A DNA stretch of 19,298 nucleotides from JANXQG01 sp037147235 (GTDB lineage Bacteria; Planctomycetota; Planctomycetia; Pirellulales; Thermoguttaceae), in contig JBAWVO010000101.1 in NCBI GenBank assembly GCA_037147235.1, forward strand, positions 1 through 19,298, given 5' to 3'. Shown one piece after another: positions 1 through 6,710 of this stretch. The position numbers and the translations under genes are program-made. Each line of letters opens with the position of its first letter. Within the stretch, counting starts at the first letter, position 1. The notes beneath the pieces are model-generated. The model was given only the letters and a program-made list of their open reading frames with translations. It made no database searches and was not told where the DNA came from.

Positions 1-53
1 TGACAACTGACAACTGACAACTGACAACTGACAACTGACAACTGACAACTGAC
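1..53. repeat. Heptanucleotide tandem repeat (TGACAAC)7
   Basis: Seven perfect copies of TGACAAC followed by TGAC run from the first base straight into the ATG of coxB. The array may extend upstream of the window. It leaves no Shine-Dalgarno sequence before coxB. Since the unit is 7 bp it carries TGA in all frames, and an in-frame TGA at 36-38 rules out a start further upstream. Heptameric short tandem repeats between genes are known from cyanobacteria; here they replace the leader of a core respiratory gene. Confidence 0.97.
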
Positions 54-1208
54 ATGATATCATCGCTCCTGGCGCAACGGACGTTTTGGCTTGATCCGCC
101 GGCATCGACGTCGGCCGAGAATCACGACCTAGTGTTCTACGCATTGCTGTATGTGATGGCCTTTTTCTTCTTCCTGGTCGTCACGATCATGCTGGCGTTC
201 GTGGTTCTGTATCGTCGCCGCAAGGGCCAAACACACGACAACGCCCCCACGCACAACACGCTGCTGGAAATTCTCTGGACCGTCATCCCGCTGGGCATCG
301 TCATCGGCTTCTTCGTCATTGGCCTGAAGTATTACGTCGATATCGAATCGCCGCCCGCGGGGGCCGACGTCGTCGATGTCGAGGCCAGCCAATGGCAGTT
401 CAATTTTAAGTATTCCAACGGGGCCGAATCGAACGAACTGTACCTTCTGGTCGATCGGCCGGTGCTGCTGAAGCTCACCTCCAAGGACGTCACCCACGCC
501 CTCTATATTCCGGCCTTCCGCGTGCAGCGCAACGCCGTGCCGGGGCAAAACACGGAGTTATGGTTCAAGCCAACGGTACTTACCGCCAAGGATCCAGCCA
601 CCGGCGAGGAAGAATCGCTGCATGTGTTTTGCACGCAGTACTGTGGCAACGGTCATGCCGAAATGACTACGAAGGCATTCGTGCTGACCCGGGAAGACTA
701 CGACAAGAAACTCGCTGAGGCGGCCAACATCTTCGTGGATAAAAACTCCAACCAGCCGTTGCCCTACATCGAAGTTGGCAAAAAACTCTACATCACGATG
801 GGCTGCTCCCAGTGTCACTCGATCGATGGTGCCCAGGGAACCGCACCAACTTGGAAAGGGCTTTACAAGCGAGATCACGAGTTCTCAAAGTCCACCGAGG
901 CCGGCTATACGCTCAAGGAGAGTGACGACGACAAGAAGTGGGACGATTACCTCCAGCGGTCGATCCTCCATCCGGAGGCCGATATTGTGCAGGATTTTCA
1001 GAATGTCATGCCTTCCCAGGAGTCATCACTAAGCGGATCGCCGTATAAAGAGAAAAAGCTCGCGGCCATTATCGAATATATCAAGAGCCTTGGGGATCCG
1101 AAGTATTACAAACCGATGAAGACGCAGGATTTGCACAATAGCGAGAAACCACAAGCAGCCGCTAATTCGGAACAACCGCCGGCCGTGAAGAAGAAAGAAG
1201 GACAATGA
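54..1208 (+). CDS. coxB: Cytochrome c oxidase subunit II with fused cytochrome c domain (caa3 type)
   Basis: 384 aa. CoxII takes electrons into the CuA centre and passes them to haem a in subunit I. The protein has two membrane helices (about residues 26-53 and 70-95), then a periplasmic cupredoxin domain. CuA ligands are visible: His148 (VTHALYIPAF) and the CTQYCGNGHAEM cluster, with Cys193, Cys197, His201 and Met204. The usual CxExC glutamate is Gln195. A class I cytochrome c domain follows, with haem attachment CSQCH (Cys251, Cys254, His255) and likely axial Met319 (NVMPSQ). The tail is charged and Pro/Ala/Lys-rich. This CuA plus haem c layout defines caa3 oxidases, which accept electrons through their own haem c. 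The start ATG directly abuts the heptamer array and has no visible ribosome binding site. The stop overlaps coxA as ATGA. Family assignment is very secure. Confidence 0.97.
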   Translation: MISSLLAQRTFWLDPPASTSAENHDLVFYALLYVMAFFFFLVVTIMLAFVVLYRRRKGQTHDNAPTHNTLLEILWTVIPLGIVIGFFVIGLKYYVDIESPPAGADVVDVEASQWQFNFKYSNGAESNELYLLVDRPVLLKLTSKDVTHALYIPAFRVQRNAVPGQNTELWFKPTVLTAKDPATGEEESLHVFCTQYCGNGHAEMTTKAFVLTREDYDKKLAEAANIFVDKNSNQPLPYIEVGKKLYITMGCSQCHSIDGAQGTAPTWKGLYKRDHEFSKSTEAGYTLKESDDDKKWDDYLQRSILHPEADIVQDFQNVMPSQESSLSGSPYKEKKLAAIIEYIKSLGDPKYYKPMKTQDLHNSEKPQAAANSEQPPAVKKKEGQ

Positions 1209-2890
1209 TCGCCAAGAGCCAAGACAACGATAATTACCTGACGCACAGCAGTGGCATTTCCTCCTGGATATTCACGCTCGATCACAAGCGGATCGGTGTG
1301 ATGTATCTGATTTCGGTTCTCGTGGCCTTTCTCTTGGGCGGCCTGTTTGCCATGCTCATCCGTTTGCAGTTGCTCACGCCCACGGGACTTCTCTTCCACA
1401 AGACCGATGTCCTTAAGGACTTGATTGTTTATAAGCCGTACAACCAGATATTCACCGTCCATGGCGCGGTGATGATCTTTCTCGTGCTCATCCCCGGCAT
1501 CCCGGGGGCACTGGGCAATTTCGTCCTGCCGATCATGCTGGGGGCCAAGGATGTCGCCTTCCCAAGGCTGAATCTCTGGAGCTATTACTTATACGTCTGC
1601 GGGATGCTCTTTGCGCTGTCGTCCTTGGTGCTCGGAGCGGTCGATACCGGCTGGACCTTTTACACGCCTTACAGCGTGCAAACTTCCACGGCCGTGATCA
1701 GCGTCGTCTTCGGGGCCTTTTTACTGGGATTCAGTTCGATCTTTACCGGACTGAACTTCATCGTCACGATTCATAAACTGCGGCCGCGGGGCATGACTTG
1801 GTTCCGCATGCCGCTCTTCTGCTGGGGCCTCTACGCCACTGCCTTGATTCAGATCCTCGCCACGCCCGTGCTGGCAATCACGCTCCTCTTGTTGATTTTG
1901 GAACGTATGTTCCACCTGGGCATTTTCGATCCGGCCTACGGGGGCAGCTCGCTGCTTTTCCAGCACTTCTTCTGGTTTTATTCGCATCCAGCCGTCTACA
2001 TCATGATCCTGCCCGCCATGGGAATCATGAGCGAGGTCATCGCCACCTTCAGCCGCCGCGAAATCTTCGGCTACCGCTTCGTGGCCATGAGCAGTATCGC
2101 CATCGCTTTGATCGGATTCTTTGTCTGGGGACACCACATGTTCCCCAACGGGCAATCGGGGCCGGCCAACGTGATCTTCAGCGGCTTGACCGTTCTGGTT
2201 GCCATCCCCTCGGCCATCAAGGTCTTTAATTGGTTAGCCACGCTCTACAAGGGATCGATCGACTTGAAGACACCCATGATGTACGCCCTGGGATTCTTCT
2301 TCATGTTCTCGATCGGTGGGCTTACCGGTTTACCGCTGGCTATTCTGCCGACCAACTTTCATGTCCACGACACCTATTTCGTCGTCGCCCACTTCCATTA
2401 CGTGATGTTCGGCGGTACGCTGTTCATGTTCATCGGTGGAATCCATTACTGGTGGCCGAAGATCACGGGCCGGATGTACAACGAGTCGCTCGGGCGGCTC
2501 TGCTGCCTGCTGGAACTCCTGGCATTCAACCTGACGTTCTTCCCGCAGTTCATCCTCGGCCTGCACGGCATGCCGCGTCGTTCCGCGGTCTATTATCCTG
2601 AGTTTCAGTACCTGCACGTCCTTTCGACTATTGGCGCGTTCATCCAAATGGCAGCATTTATGGTTATCGGGGCCTATTTGCTGCATTCGCTCTTTCGCGG
2701 AAAGAAGGCTCCCGCCAACCCGTGGGGCGGCTCGACCTTGGAATGGAGTTGTTCCTCGCCGCCCCCGCACGACAACTTCAAGGAAACACCCATCGTCGGC
2801 CGGCCTTATGACCACCATGGCCTCGAGTGGGACGAAAAGACGGAAGGTTTTGAACGCAAGGAAAAGGAACTCGTTCCGCACGCAGTTTGA
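1205..2890 (+). CDS. coxA: Cytochrome c oxidase subunit I, A2-type (YSHPAV motif)
   Basis: 561 aa, about twelve membrane helices. This is the catalytic subunit, reducing O2 to water at the haem a3-CuB site and pumping protons. Visible ligands: His86 (TVHGAVM) and His398 for haem a, His396 (VAHFHYV) for haem a3, and His261, His310 and His311 (WGHHMF) for CuB, with Tyr265 as the His-Tyr cross-link partner. K-channel Lys355 (DLKTPMMYALG) and D-channel entrance Asp116 (GAKDVAFPR) are kept. The D-channel glutamate of the classic HPEVY motif is Ala263, and the preceding residues are Tyr259-Ser260. This gives YSHPAV, the signature described for A2-type oxidases such as Rhodothermus marinus caa3. The start overlaps the coxB stop by 4 bp (ATGA), implying translational coupling. 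The last nine codons (KELVPHAV plus stop) are duplicated downstream in the 110-bp repeat. Confidence 0.97.
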   Translation: MIAKSQDNDNYLTHSSGISSWIFTLDHKRIGVMYLISVLVAFLLGGLFAMLIRLQLLTPTGLLFHKTDVLKDLIVYKPYNQIFTVHGAVMIFLVLIPGIPGALGNFVLPIMLGAKDVAFPRLNLWSYYLYVCGMLFALSSLVLGAVDTGWTFYTPYSVQTSTAVISVVFGAFLLGFSSIFTGLNFIVTIHKLRPRGMTWFRMPLFCWGLYATALIQILATPVLAITLLLLILERMFHLGIFDPAYGGSSLLFQHFFWFYSHPAVYIMILPAMGIMSEVIATFSRREIFGYRFVAMSSIAIALIGFFVWGHHMFPNGQSGPANVIFSGLTVLVAIPSAIKVFNWLATLYKGSIDLKTPMMYALGFFFMFSIGGLTGLPLAILPTNFHVHDTYFVVAHFHYVMFGGTLFMFIGGIHYWWPKITGRMYNESLGRLCCLLELLAFNLTFFPQFILGLHGMPRRSAVYYPEFQYLHVLSTIGAFIQMAAFMVIGAYLLHSLFRGKKAPANPWGGSTLEWSCSSPPPHDNFKETPIVGRPYDHHGLEWDEKTEGFERKEKELVPHAV

Positions 2891-2914
2891 GAGAAGGACC
2901 AGAGGATTGTCTCC

Positions 2915-2970
2915 GTAGGATGGACTTCCTAGTCCGTCCTTCAGCCGACGGGCTCGGAGGCCCATCCTAC
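2915..2970. repeat. REP-like hairpin element, copy 1
   Basis: An outer stem GTAGGATGG / CCATCCTAC (2915-2923 with 2962-2970) encloses smaller self-complementary stretches: GGACT-TCCT-AGTCC and a GGGC/GCCC pair. A branched fold is therefore possible. Copies follow at 3025-3080 and 3135-3192. It has no T-tract, so it is not a standard terminator. In an operon it could act as an mRNA processing or stability element, which is inference. Confidence 0.8.
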
Positions 2971-3024
2971 ATGAAGGAACTCATTCCGCACGCAGTTTGA
3001 GAGAAGGACCAGAGGATTGTCTCC

Positions 3025-3080
3025 GTAGGATGGACTTCCTAGTCCGTCCTTCAGCCGACGGGCTCGGAGGCCCATCCTAC
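3025..3080. repeat. REP-like hairpin element, copy 2
   Basis: This has the same outer stem and internal stretches as the copy at 2915-2970, one 110-bp period later and with no difference visible within the element. Confidence 0.8.
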
Positions 3081-3134
3081 ATGAAGGAACTCGTTCCGCA
3101 CGCAGTTTGAGAGAAGGACCAGAGGAATGTCTCC

Positions 3135-3192
3135 GTAGGATGGACTTCCTAGTCCGTCCATTTCAGCCGACGGGCCTGGAGGCCCATCCTAC
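3135..3192. repeat. REP-like hairpin element, copy 3 (diverged)
   Basis: The outer GTAGGATGG / CCATCCTAC stem is retained, but the interior differs: it is 2 bp longer, and GGGCTCGGAGGCCC has become GGGCCTGGAGGCCC. The change keeps, and slightly lengthens, the GGGCC/GGCCC inner stem. This is consistent with the element being older than the tandem duplication, or with selection for pairing. Confidence 0.75.
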
Positions 3193-3212
3193 ACGAAGAA
3201 AATGCCAAAACC

Positions 3213-4082
3213 ATGACCCAAGCCACTATCCCCCAATCTCCCCACGATCATCCCGAACACCTCTCGCACCACTTCGAGTCGCTCCGGCAGCAGTATGACT
3301 CGGGCAAGCTCGGTATCTGGCTCTTCCTCACGACGGAGATCCTGATGTTCTCCGGCCTGTTCTGCGGCTATGCGGTGCTTAGATCGCTGCACCCGGAGAT
3401 ATTCCTTTATGCCCATCGCTACTTGTCGGTTGAACTGGGCGCACTGAATACGGTAGTGCTGATCTTCAGTAGCTTTACGATGGCCTGGGCAGTCCGCGCG
3501 GCGCAGCTTGGCCAAACTAAACTGCTAGTTCGGCTGCTCACGATCACGCTGGTCTGCGCCTTTGTCTTCCTGGGCGTGAAGTTTGTCGAGTACAAGAACA
3601 AGTGGGAAGAGAGCCTGCTGCCCGGCAAGTTCTATCGTCCGGAAGAACCACCGCCGGGCGGCAAATTCCAGAAACTCCGTGAGACAGATTTTCAATCGGT
3701 CAAGAAAGACGCGTCTGCGGATGCGAAGCCGCAAGTGGCGGCGGGTGCCGTGGGGGAGCGATCGACGATTGGTCCCGCGGCGATTGGCCCGACAGGGCTG
3801 TCGGAACATTGGCTCGAAGGCAGGCATCACGGCCGCGAGTCGTGGTCCGGCCCGGAGCCTGATAACGTGCAGCTTTTCTTCGGCATCTACTTCGCCATGA
3901 CCGGCCTGCACGGTGTCCACGTCATTGGCGGCATGATGGTGATCGCCTGGTTGATCAGCAAGGCCCGCAAAGGGGTTTTCGGCCCTCGCCATTTCGCCCC
4001 GGTCGATTTCGTCGGCCTGTATTGGCACCTGGTCGACCTCGTATGGATTTTCTTGTTTCCACTTCTTTACCTGATTTCATGA
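3213..4082 (+). CDS. coxC: Cytochrome c oxidase subunit III with long internal insertion
   Basis: 289 aa. Subunit III stabilises the catalytic core of haem-copper oxidases in the membrane. Recognisable segments are GIWLFLTTEILMFSGLF (about 34-50), a second helix near 76-95, a third at 105-126, then GLHGVHVIGGMMVIAWLI (231-248) and the typical end WHLVDLVWIFLFPLLYLI (271-288). Between helices 3 and 4 lies a hydrophilic stretch (about residues 128-208) rich in Pro, Gly, Lys and Ala. It is much longer than in the usual bacterial protein of about 200 aa. The N-terminus is His-rich (SPHDHPEHLSHH). The ATG at 3213 follows the third 110-bp repeat and has only a weak purine stretch before it. The stop overlaps the next gene as ATGA. 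Confidence 0.95.
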   Translation: MTQATIPQSPHDHPEHLSHHFESLRQQYDSGKLGIWLFLTTEILMFSGLFCGYAVLRSLHPEIFLYAHRYLSVELGALNTVVLIFSSFTMAWAVRAAQLGQTKLLVRLLTITLVCAFVFLGVKFVEYKNKWEESLLPGKFYRPEEPPPGGKFQKLRETDFQSVKKDASADAKPQVAAGAVGERSTIGPAAIGPTGLSEHWLEGRHHGRESWSGPEPDNVQLFFGIYFAMTGLHGVHVIGGMMVIAWLISKARKGVFGPRHFAPVDFVGLYWHLVDLVWIFLFPLLYLIS

Positions 4083-4489
4083 GTTCCACCGCCATGACCC
4101 AACCTCCAGCAGATTCCTCCACGACGCACGATTCCACGCATTCCGCCCTGGGGCATGTCGTGCCCTTGTGGCTCCTCGCTGCCGTGTTCGGCACCTTGCT
4201 GGTGCTGACGGGCGTAACCGTGGCTGCGGCCCAGGTCGATCTTGGCAACCTGAACCTCTACTTGGCTCTAGCCATTGCCGGTGTCAAAGCCTCGCTGGTG
4301 ATCTTGTTTTTCATGCATCTTTTCTGGGACCGCTCTTTCAACGCGATGATCTTTGTCGGCTGCTTGCTGTTCGTGAGTCTTTTCATCGGCATCGTCTTGA
4401 CGGACTCGCGGGCCAACAACGTCTCGGCGGTCGGCGGGCAAGGCTCCGCGATGCGCGGCGTCCATGCGCCGCTGGGGAGTCCGAAGTAG
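4079..4489 (+). CDS. Cytochrome c oxidase subunit IV (prokaryotic, caa3 type)
   Basis: 136 aa from the ATG at 4079, chosen because ATGA overlaps the coxC stop exactly as at the coxB/coxA junction. A second ATG at 4094 (MTQPPADSS) is also possible. There are three predicted membrane helices: about residues 26-50 (VVPLWLLAAVFGTLLVLTGV), 60-83 (LALAIAGVKASLVILFFMHL) and 89-110. The second helix carries the KASLVILFFMHL pattern typical of the small subunit IV of bacterial caa3 and cbo oxidases. It is accessory, probably assisting assembly. It closes the oxidase operon. Confidence 0.9.
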   Translation: MSSTAMTQPPADSSTTHDSTHSALGHVVPLWLLAAVFGTLLVLTGVTVAAAQVDLGNLNLYLALAIAGVKASLVILFFMHLFWDRSFNAMIFVGCLLFVSLFIGIVLTDSRANNVSAVGGQGSAMRGVHAPLGSPK

Positions 4490-4547
4490 GGTTGTGGAAG
4501 ACCACCAATCCTTGGATCGCTTTCCATAGCACCGGTCAGGCTTAACT

Positions 4548-4590
4548 ATGCACTTTATGCTCGCCTTTCTTCGCAAGTGCTAAAGTGCAT
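4548..4590. terminator. Inverted repeat between convergent transcripts, possible terminator
   Basis: A perfect 10-bp inverted repeat, ATGCACTTTA (4548-4557) and TAAAGTGCAT (4581-4590), surrounds a 23-nt loop. It lies 58 bp after cox4 and 40 bp before the end of the convergent PEP-CTERM gene, where a bidirectional terminator would be expected. The stem is not GC-rich and no T-run follows, so function is uncertain. Confidence 0.4.
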
Positions 4591-4630
4591 GGTGCCGCAC
4601 CGACCCCGACCCGCACGCGGCGTGTGCCGC

Positions 4631-5707
4631 CTACATTGCGTGCTGCCACTGCCGCCGGGCGTACCAGATGAGCGACATCACGGCGAACACCAGCAGCATC
4701 ACCAGGGTGCCCGGCTCAGGCACCGGGGCCAAGTGTATCACCGTGACTGCTTGTTGGAGCATGCCTGAATACGAGCCGCCCCAGGTCATGTCGGCCGTGT
4801 AGTCACCCCAGGTGTCGTGGAGGTAGACTTTGTTCAAGCTAGCATCATAGCCAACTCCCACCATACTGTGACCAACTACCTGGATCATCACGGGATCGCC
4901 CGCATTGATCTCGTCCATGTAATCGTTGAAACTGAAGCCGCCGGAGACAATCGTATCGATCGACTGCGTATAGTTTTCCAGCACCGTGTAACCACGCGAT
5001 TCGGCAAAGAGTCGCATTCCATGGCACAACTCCGTCTGTGGCAGTCCCGCCGAGGCCGAGGGAATACAGTCGTAGAGTTTCCCGCCGTAATCGGACCCGT
5101 ACGAACACAGGGCCGTCGAGCCGTCGACGTTGTAGTCCGTCTTACCGTCACCGCTGAAGTCCCATTTCCACTGGTTCGTGCCCATGTAGTCTGCCGTGCA
5201 TCCACCCCAGACATGCTCGGCTCGGACGTCAACCCAAGGATCGGGGCCTGCTTTATTGTTTCCGGTCCAGTAATCATCGACGTGGCCCGGCGTGCTACGG
5301 CCGTCGAAGCCCTGCCGGGTAGCGATGATCGAACACGCGGCACCAAGGTTGGTCAGCGGCGCGACACCGCCGTTGGCCGGGCCGGTGTACATGTTGGAAT
5401 ATCCGATACGGTCGTAGTAACCAAATATCATTCCTGCGGAAGTGGCCGAACAACCGTAGGTCCAAGAAGACGTCGGAACATTGCTGAGCATGCGCGCCGT
5501 TTGGGGAACCACGCTCACAATATGACTCGCCACGCCTGCGGGTGCGACCGGCCCGCTGTTCATGTCCATAACTTCAATGGAACCCATCATCGACATGACT
5601 TCGATTCCTTCGTCGCCAACAGCCAGGTTGGCGTTACCAAACAAGACCACGCACGACAAAATCGCGAAAGCGAACGCGGATACCGCACAGTTTTTCATCG
5701 ATCCCAT
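4631..5707 (-). CDS. Secreted C39-like (papain-fold) peptidase-like protein with PEP-CTERM anchor
   Basis: 358 aa. An N-terminal signal peptide (about residues 4-31) is followed by an acidic/Met-rich linker, then a domain of C39-like cysteine peptidase type. The candidate nucleophile is Cys86 in YGCSATSAGMIFGYYDR, with His280 in QVVGHSMVGVGYD and Asp298 in VYLHDTWGD as partners. A DFSGDGKTDYNVDG stretch (about 183-196) resembles a calcium-binding loop. The C-terminus is a PEP-CTERM signal: VPEPGT (PEP at 330-332), a hydrophobic helix and a basic tail. PEP-CTERM proteins are exported and processed by an exosortase; no exosortase gene is in the window. Whether this is an active protease or only a fold relative is not known. 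The start may instead be the ATG at 5698 (MKNCAV), which gives a more typical signal peptide. Confidence 0.87.
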   Translation of the reverse strand: MGSMKNCAVSAFAFAILSCVVLFGNANLAVGDEGIEVMSMMGSIEVMDMNSGPVAPAGVASHIVSVVPQTARMLSNVPTSSWTYGCSATSAGMIFGYYDRIGYSNMYTGPANGGVAPLTNLGAACSIIATRQGFDGRSTPGHVDDYWTGNNKAGPDPWVDVRAEHVWGGCTADYMGTNQWKWDFSGDGKTDYNVDGSTALCSYGSDYGGKLYDCIPSASAGLPQTELCHGMRLFAESRGYTVLENYTQSIDTIVSGGFSFNDYMDEINAGDPVMIQVVGHSMVGVGYDASLNKVYLHDTWGDYTADMTWGGSYSGMLQQAVTVIHLAPVPEPGTLVMLLVFAVMSLIWYARRQWQHAM

Positions 5708-5926
5708 GTCTCACATCAATTCTTGGCAAAGTGCCTGAAATCTCGGTGCAAACTAACCATCTTATCTCGATTATTGCCCGGATCCACAAACTCGTCTACG
5801 GATGCGTTGGGGGTGCGTTGGGGGTGCATTTACGGAATGCCGCGAATCGCGGAAATACCGCCAAGAAAAGAAGCATCAAATGATGCAACTTATGGCGAAA
5901 AGAGGTGCAGCCCGATTGCTATCTGC
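5708..5926. other. Intergenic region with short repeats
   Basis: No gene is seen. It contains a tandem 11-mer TGCGTTGGGGG (5803-5813 and 5814-5824), a near-perfect palindrome CCGCGAATCGCGG (5840-5852), and GCATCAAATGATGC (5873-5886). The last lies 40 bp downstream of the minus-strand gene ending at 5927 and could help end its transcript. The PEP-CTERM gene promoter should lie near 5710-5790; I see no convincing -35/-10 pair. Confidence 0.5.
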
Positions 5927-6637
5927 TCAGGCCGCTCGTCGCTGTCCGTGGATTGCCCGTACGCTGGCTTGGCGTGGTTCCCAGCAGATGCGCTCGCCCG
6001 AGCCGTCGCCGCGGAATCGCAATAGAGGACATTCCTGATTCGCGTTGAGCGACTTGATCGTCTCGTTCAGTCGCCGCTTGGGCGGTAAATCGGATACCTG
6101 CGGAAGGGGGTCATGGATTCCGTAGGGCCAGTTCTCTTCCTGGAAAGCCGCGAGGATTGCCGCCTGATTGGCCGCTTGGAAGCGATATTGTCTGACCACT
6201 TGGCCGCCAAAGTAAAGCACGCGCCGATCACCGTCCCAGTGCGGCAAGTGAGAATCAAGGGAAACAATCTCCGCGGAGTTCGGGGCCCTGCTTGGCGGCG
6301 AAGCCGATTCCTCGCTCCAAGAGCCAGCAAGCAATGCTCCTGCCTCGCTGAGTATAAAGCACGTCTCGGGAGTGAAAGAGAGGTTAAGGCTGGGACGAAA
6401 CTGACGATCCACATCTCGGAACGTCGTCAGTTCGTGGACGTGTTCCGCGTACCCTTTCAAGACCAACCATCGCAGGGTCGGCTCCGTCACGCCCATACCG
6501 ACAAGGTTTGGTAGTGGTTCGGCGAACTGCCAAATGTCGTCGAGTTGAACGTCCAAGGCAAATTCGTACGCCCTATGGAGGTGCGTCAGTGCCTTTTGAA
6601 CTTCGGTAGGCAGATGTTGGCGGTCAAGTTTGCCCAT
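5927..6637 (-). CDS. Planctomycete hypothetical protein with C-terminal winged-helix-like domain
   Basis: 236 aa from the ATG at 6637 (MGKLDRQHLP). An in-frame TTG at 6751 would overlap the kinase gene and adds a sequence of no recognisable character. The N-terminal half (about 1-120) has no family I can name. The C-terminal part, about residues 145-225, runs WDGDRRVLYFGGQVVRQYR, AANQAAILAAFQEENWP, DPLPQ, KRRLNETIKSLNANQ, LLRFRGDGSGERICWE. I recognise this arrangement from many planctomycete hypothetical proteins. It looks like a helix-turn-helix plus beta-wing, so nucleic acid binding is plausible but unproven. It follows the hybrid kinase gene by 73 bp on the same strand and may be co-transcribed. 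The real start is uncertain. Confidence 0.75.
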   Translation of the reverse strand: MGKLDRQHLPTEVQKALTHLHRAYEFALDVQLDDIWQFAEPLPNLVGMGVTEPTLRWLVLKGYAEHVHELTTFRDVDRQFRPSLNLSFTPETCFILSEAGALLAGSWSEESASPPSRAPNSAEIVSLDSHLPHWDGDRRVLYFGGQVVRQYRFQAANQAAILAAFQEENWPYGIHDPLPQVSDLPPKRRLNETIKSLNANQECPLLRFRGDGSGERICWEPRQASVRAIHGQRRAA

Positions 6638-6710
6638 GGCGGTAAGCCAGAGTCGTGTGGGGGATTTTTGCGAGAGAACAGACTCTATTTTGACACAATT
6701 GCGTCTGATG

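Larger units (their letters stand above)
2864..3193 (+). repeat. Tandem 110-bp repeat, about three copies, duplicating the coxA 3' end
   Basis: Units begin at 2864, 2974 and 3084. The first two are almost identical; the third diverges in its second half. Each unit holds the last nine codons of coxA including the stop, a purine-rich spacer, and a hairpin element. After copies one and two the hairpin ends in an ATG fused to the duplicated coxA tail. This creates nine-codon reading frames at 2971-3000 (MKELIPHAV) and 3081-3110 (MKELVPHAV). The array fills most of the coxA-coxC gap inside an otherwise tightly packed operon. Confidence 0.95.

Noticed and set aside
4817..6025. 402-codon open frame on the + strand
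   Set aside because: It is antisense to the PEP-CTERM gene and runs through the intergenic region. Its length is a by-product of the GC-rich codon pattern of the real gene, and the product is Arg/Val/His-rich without domains.
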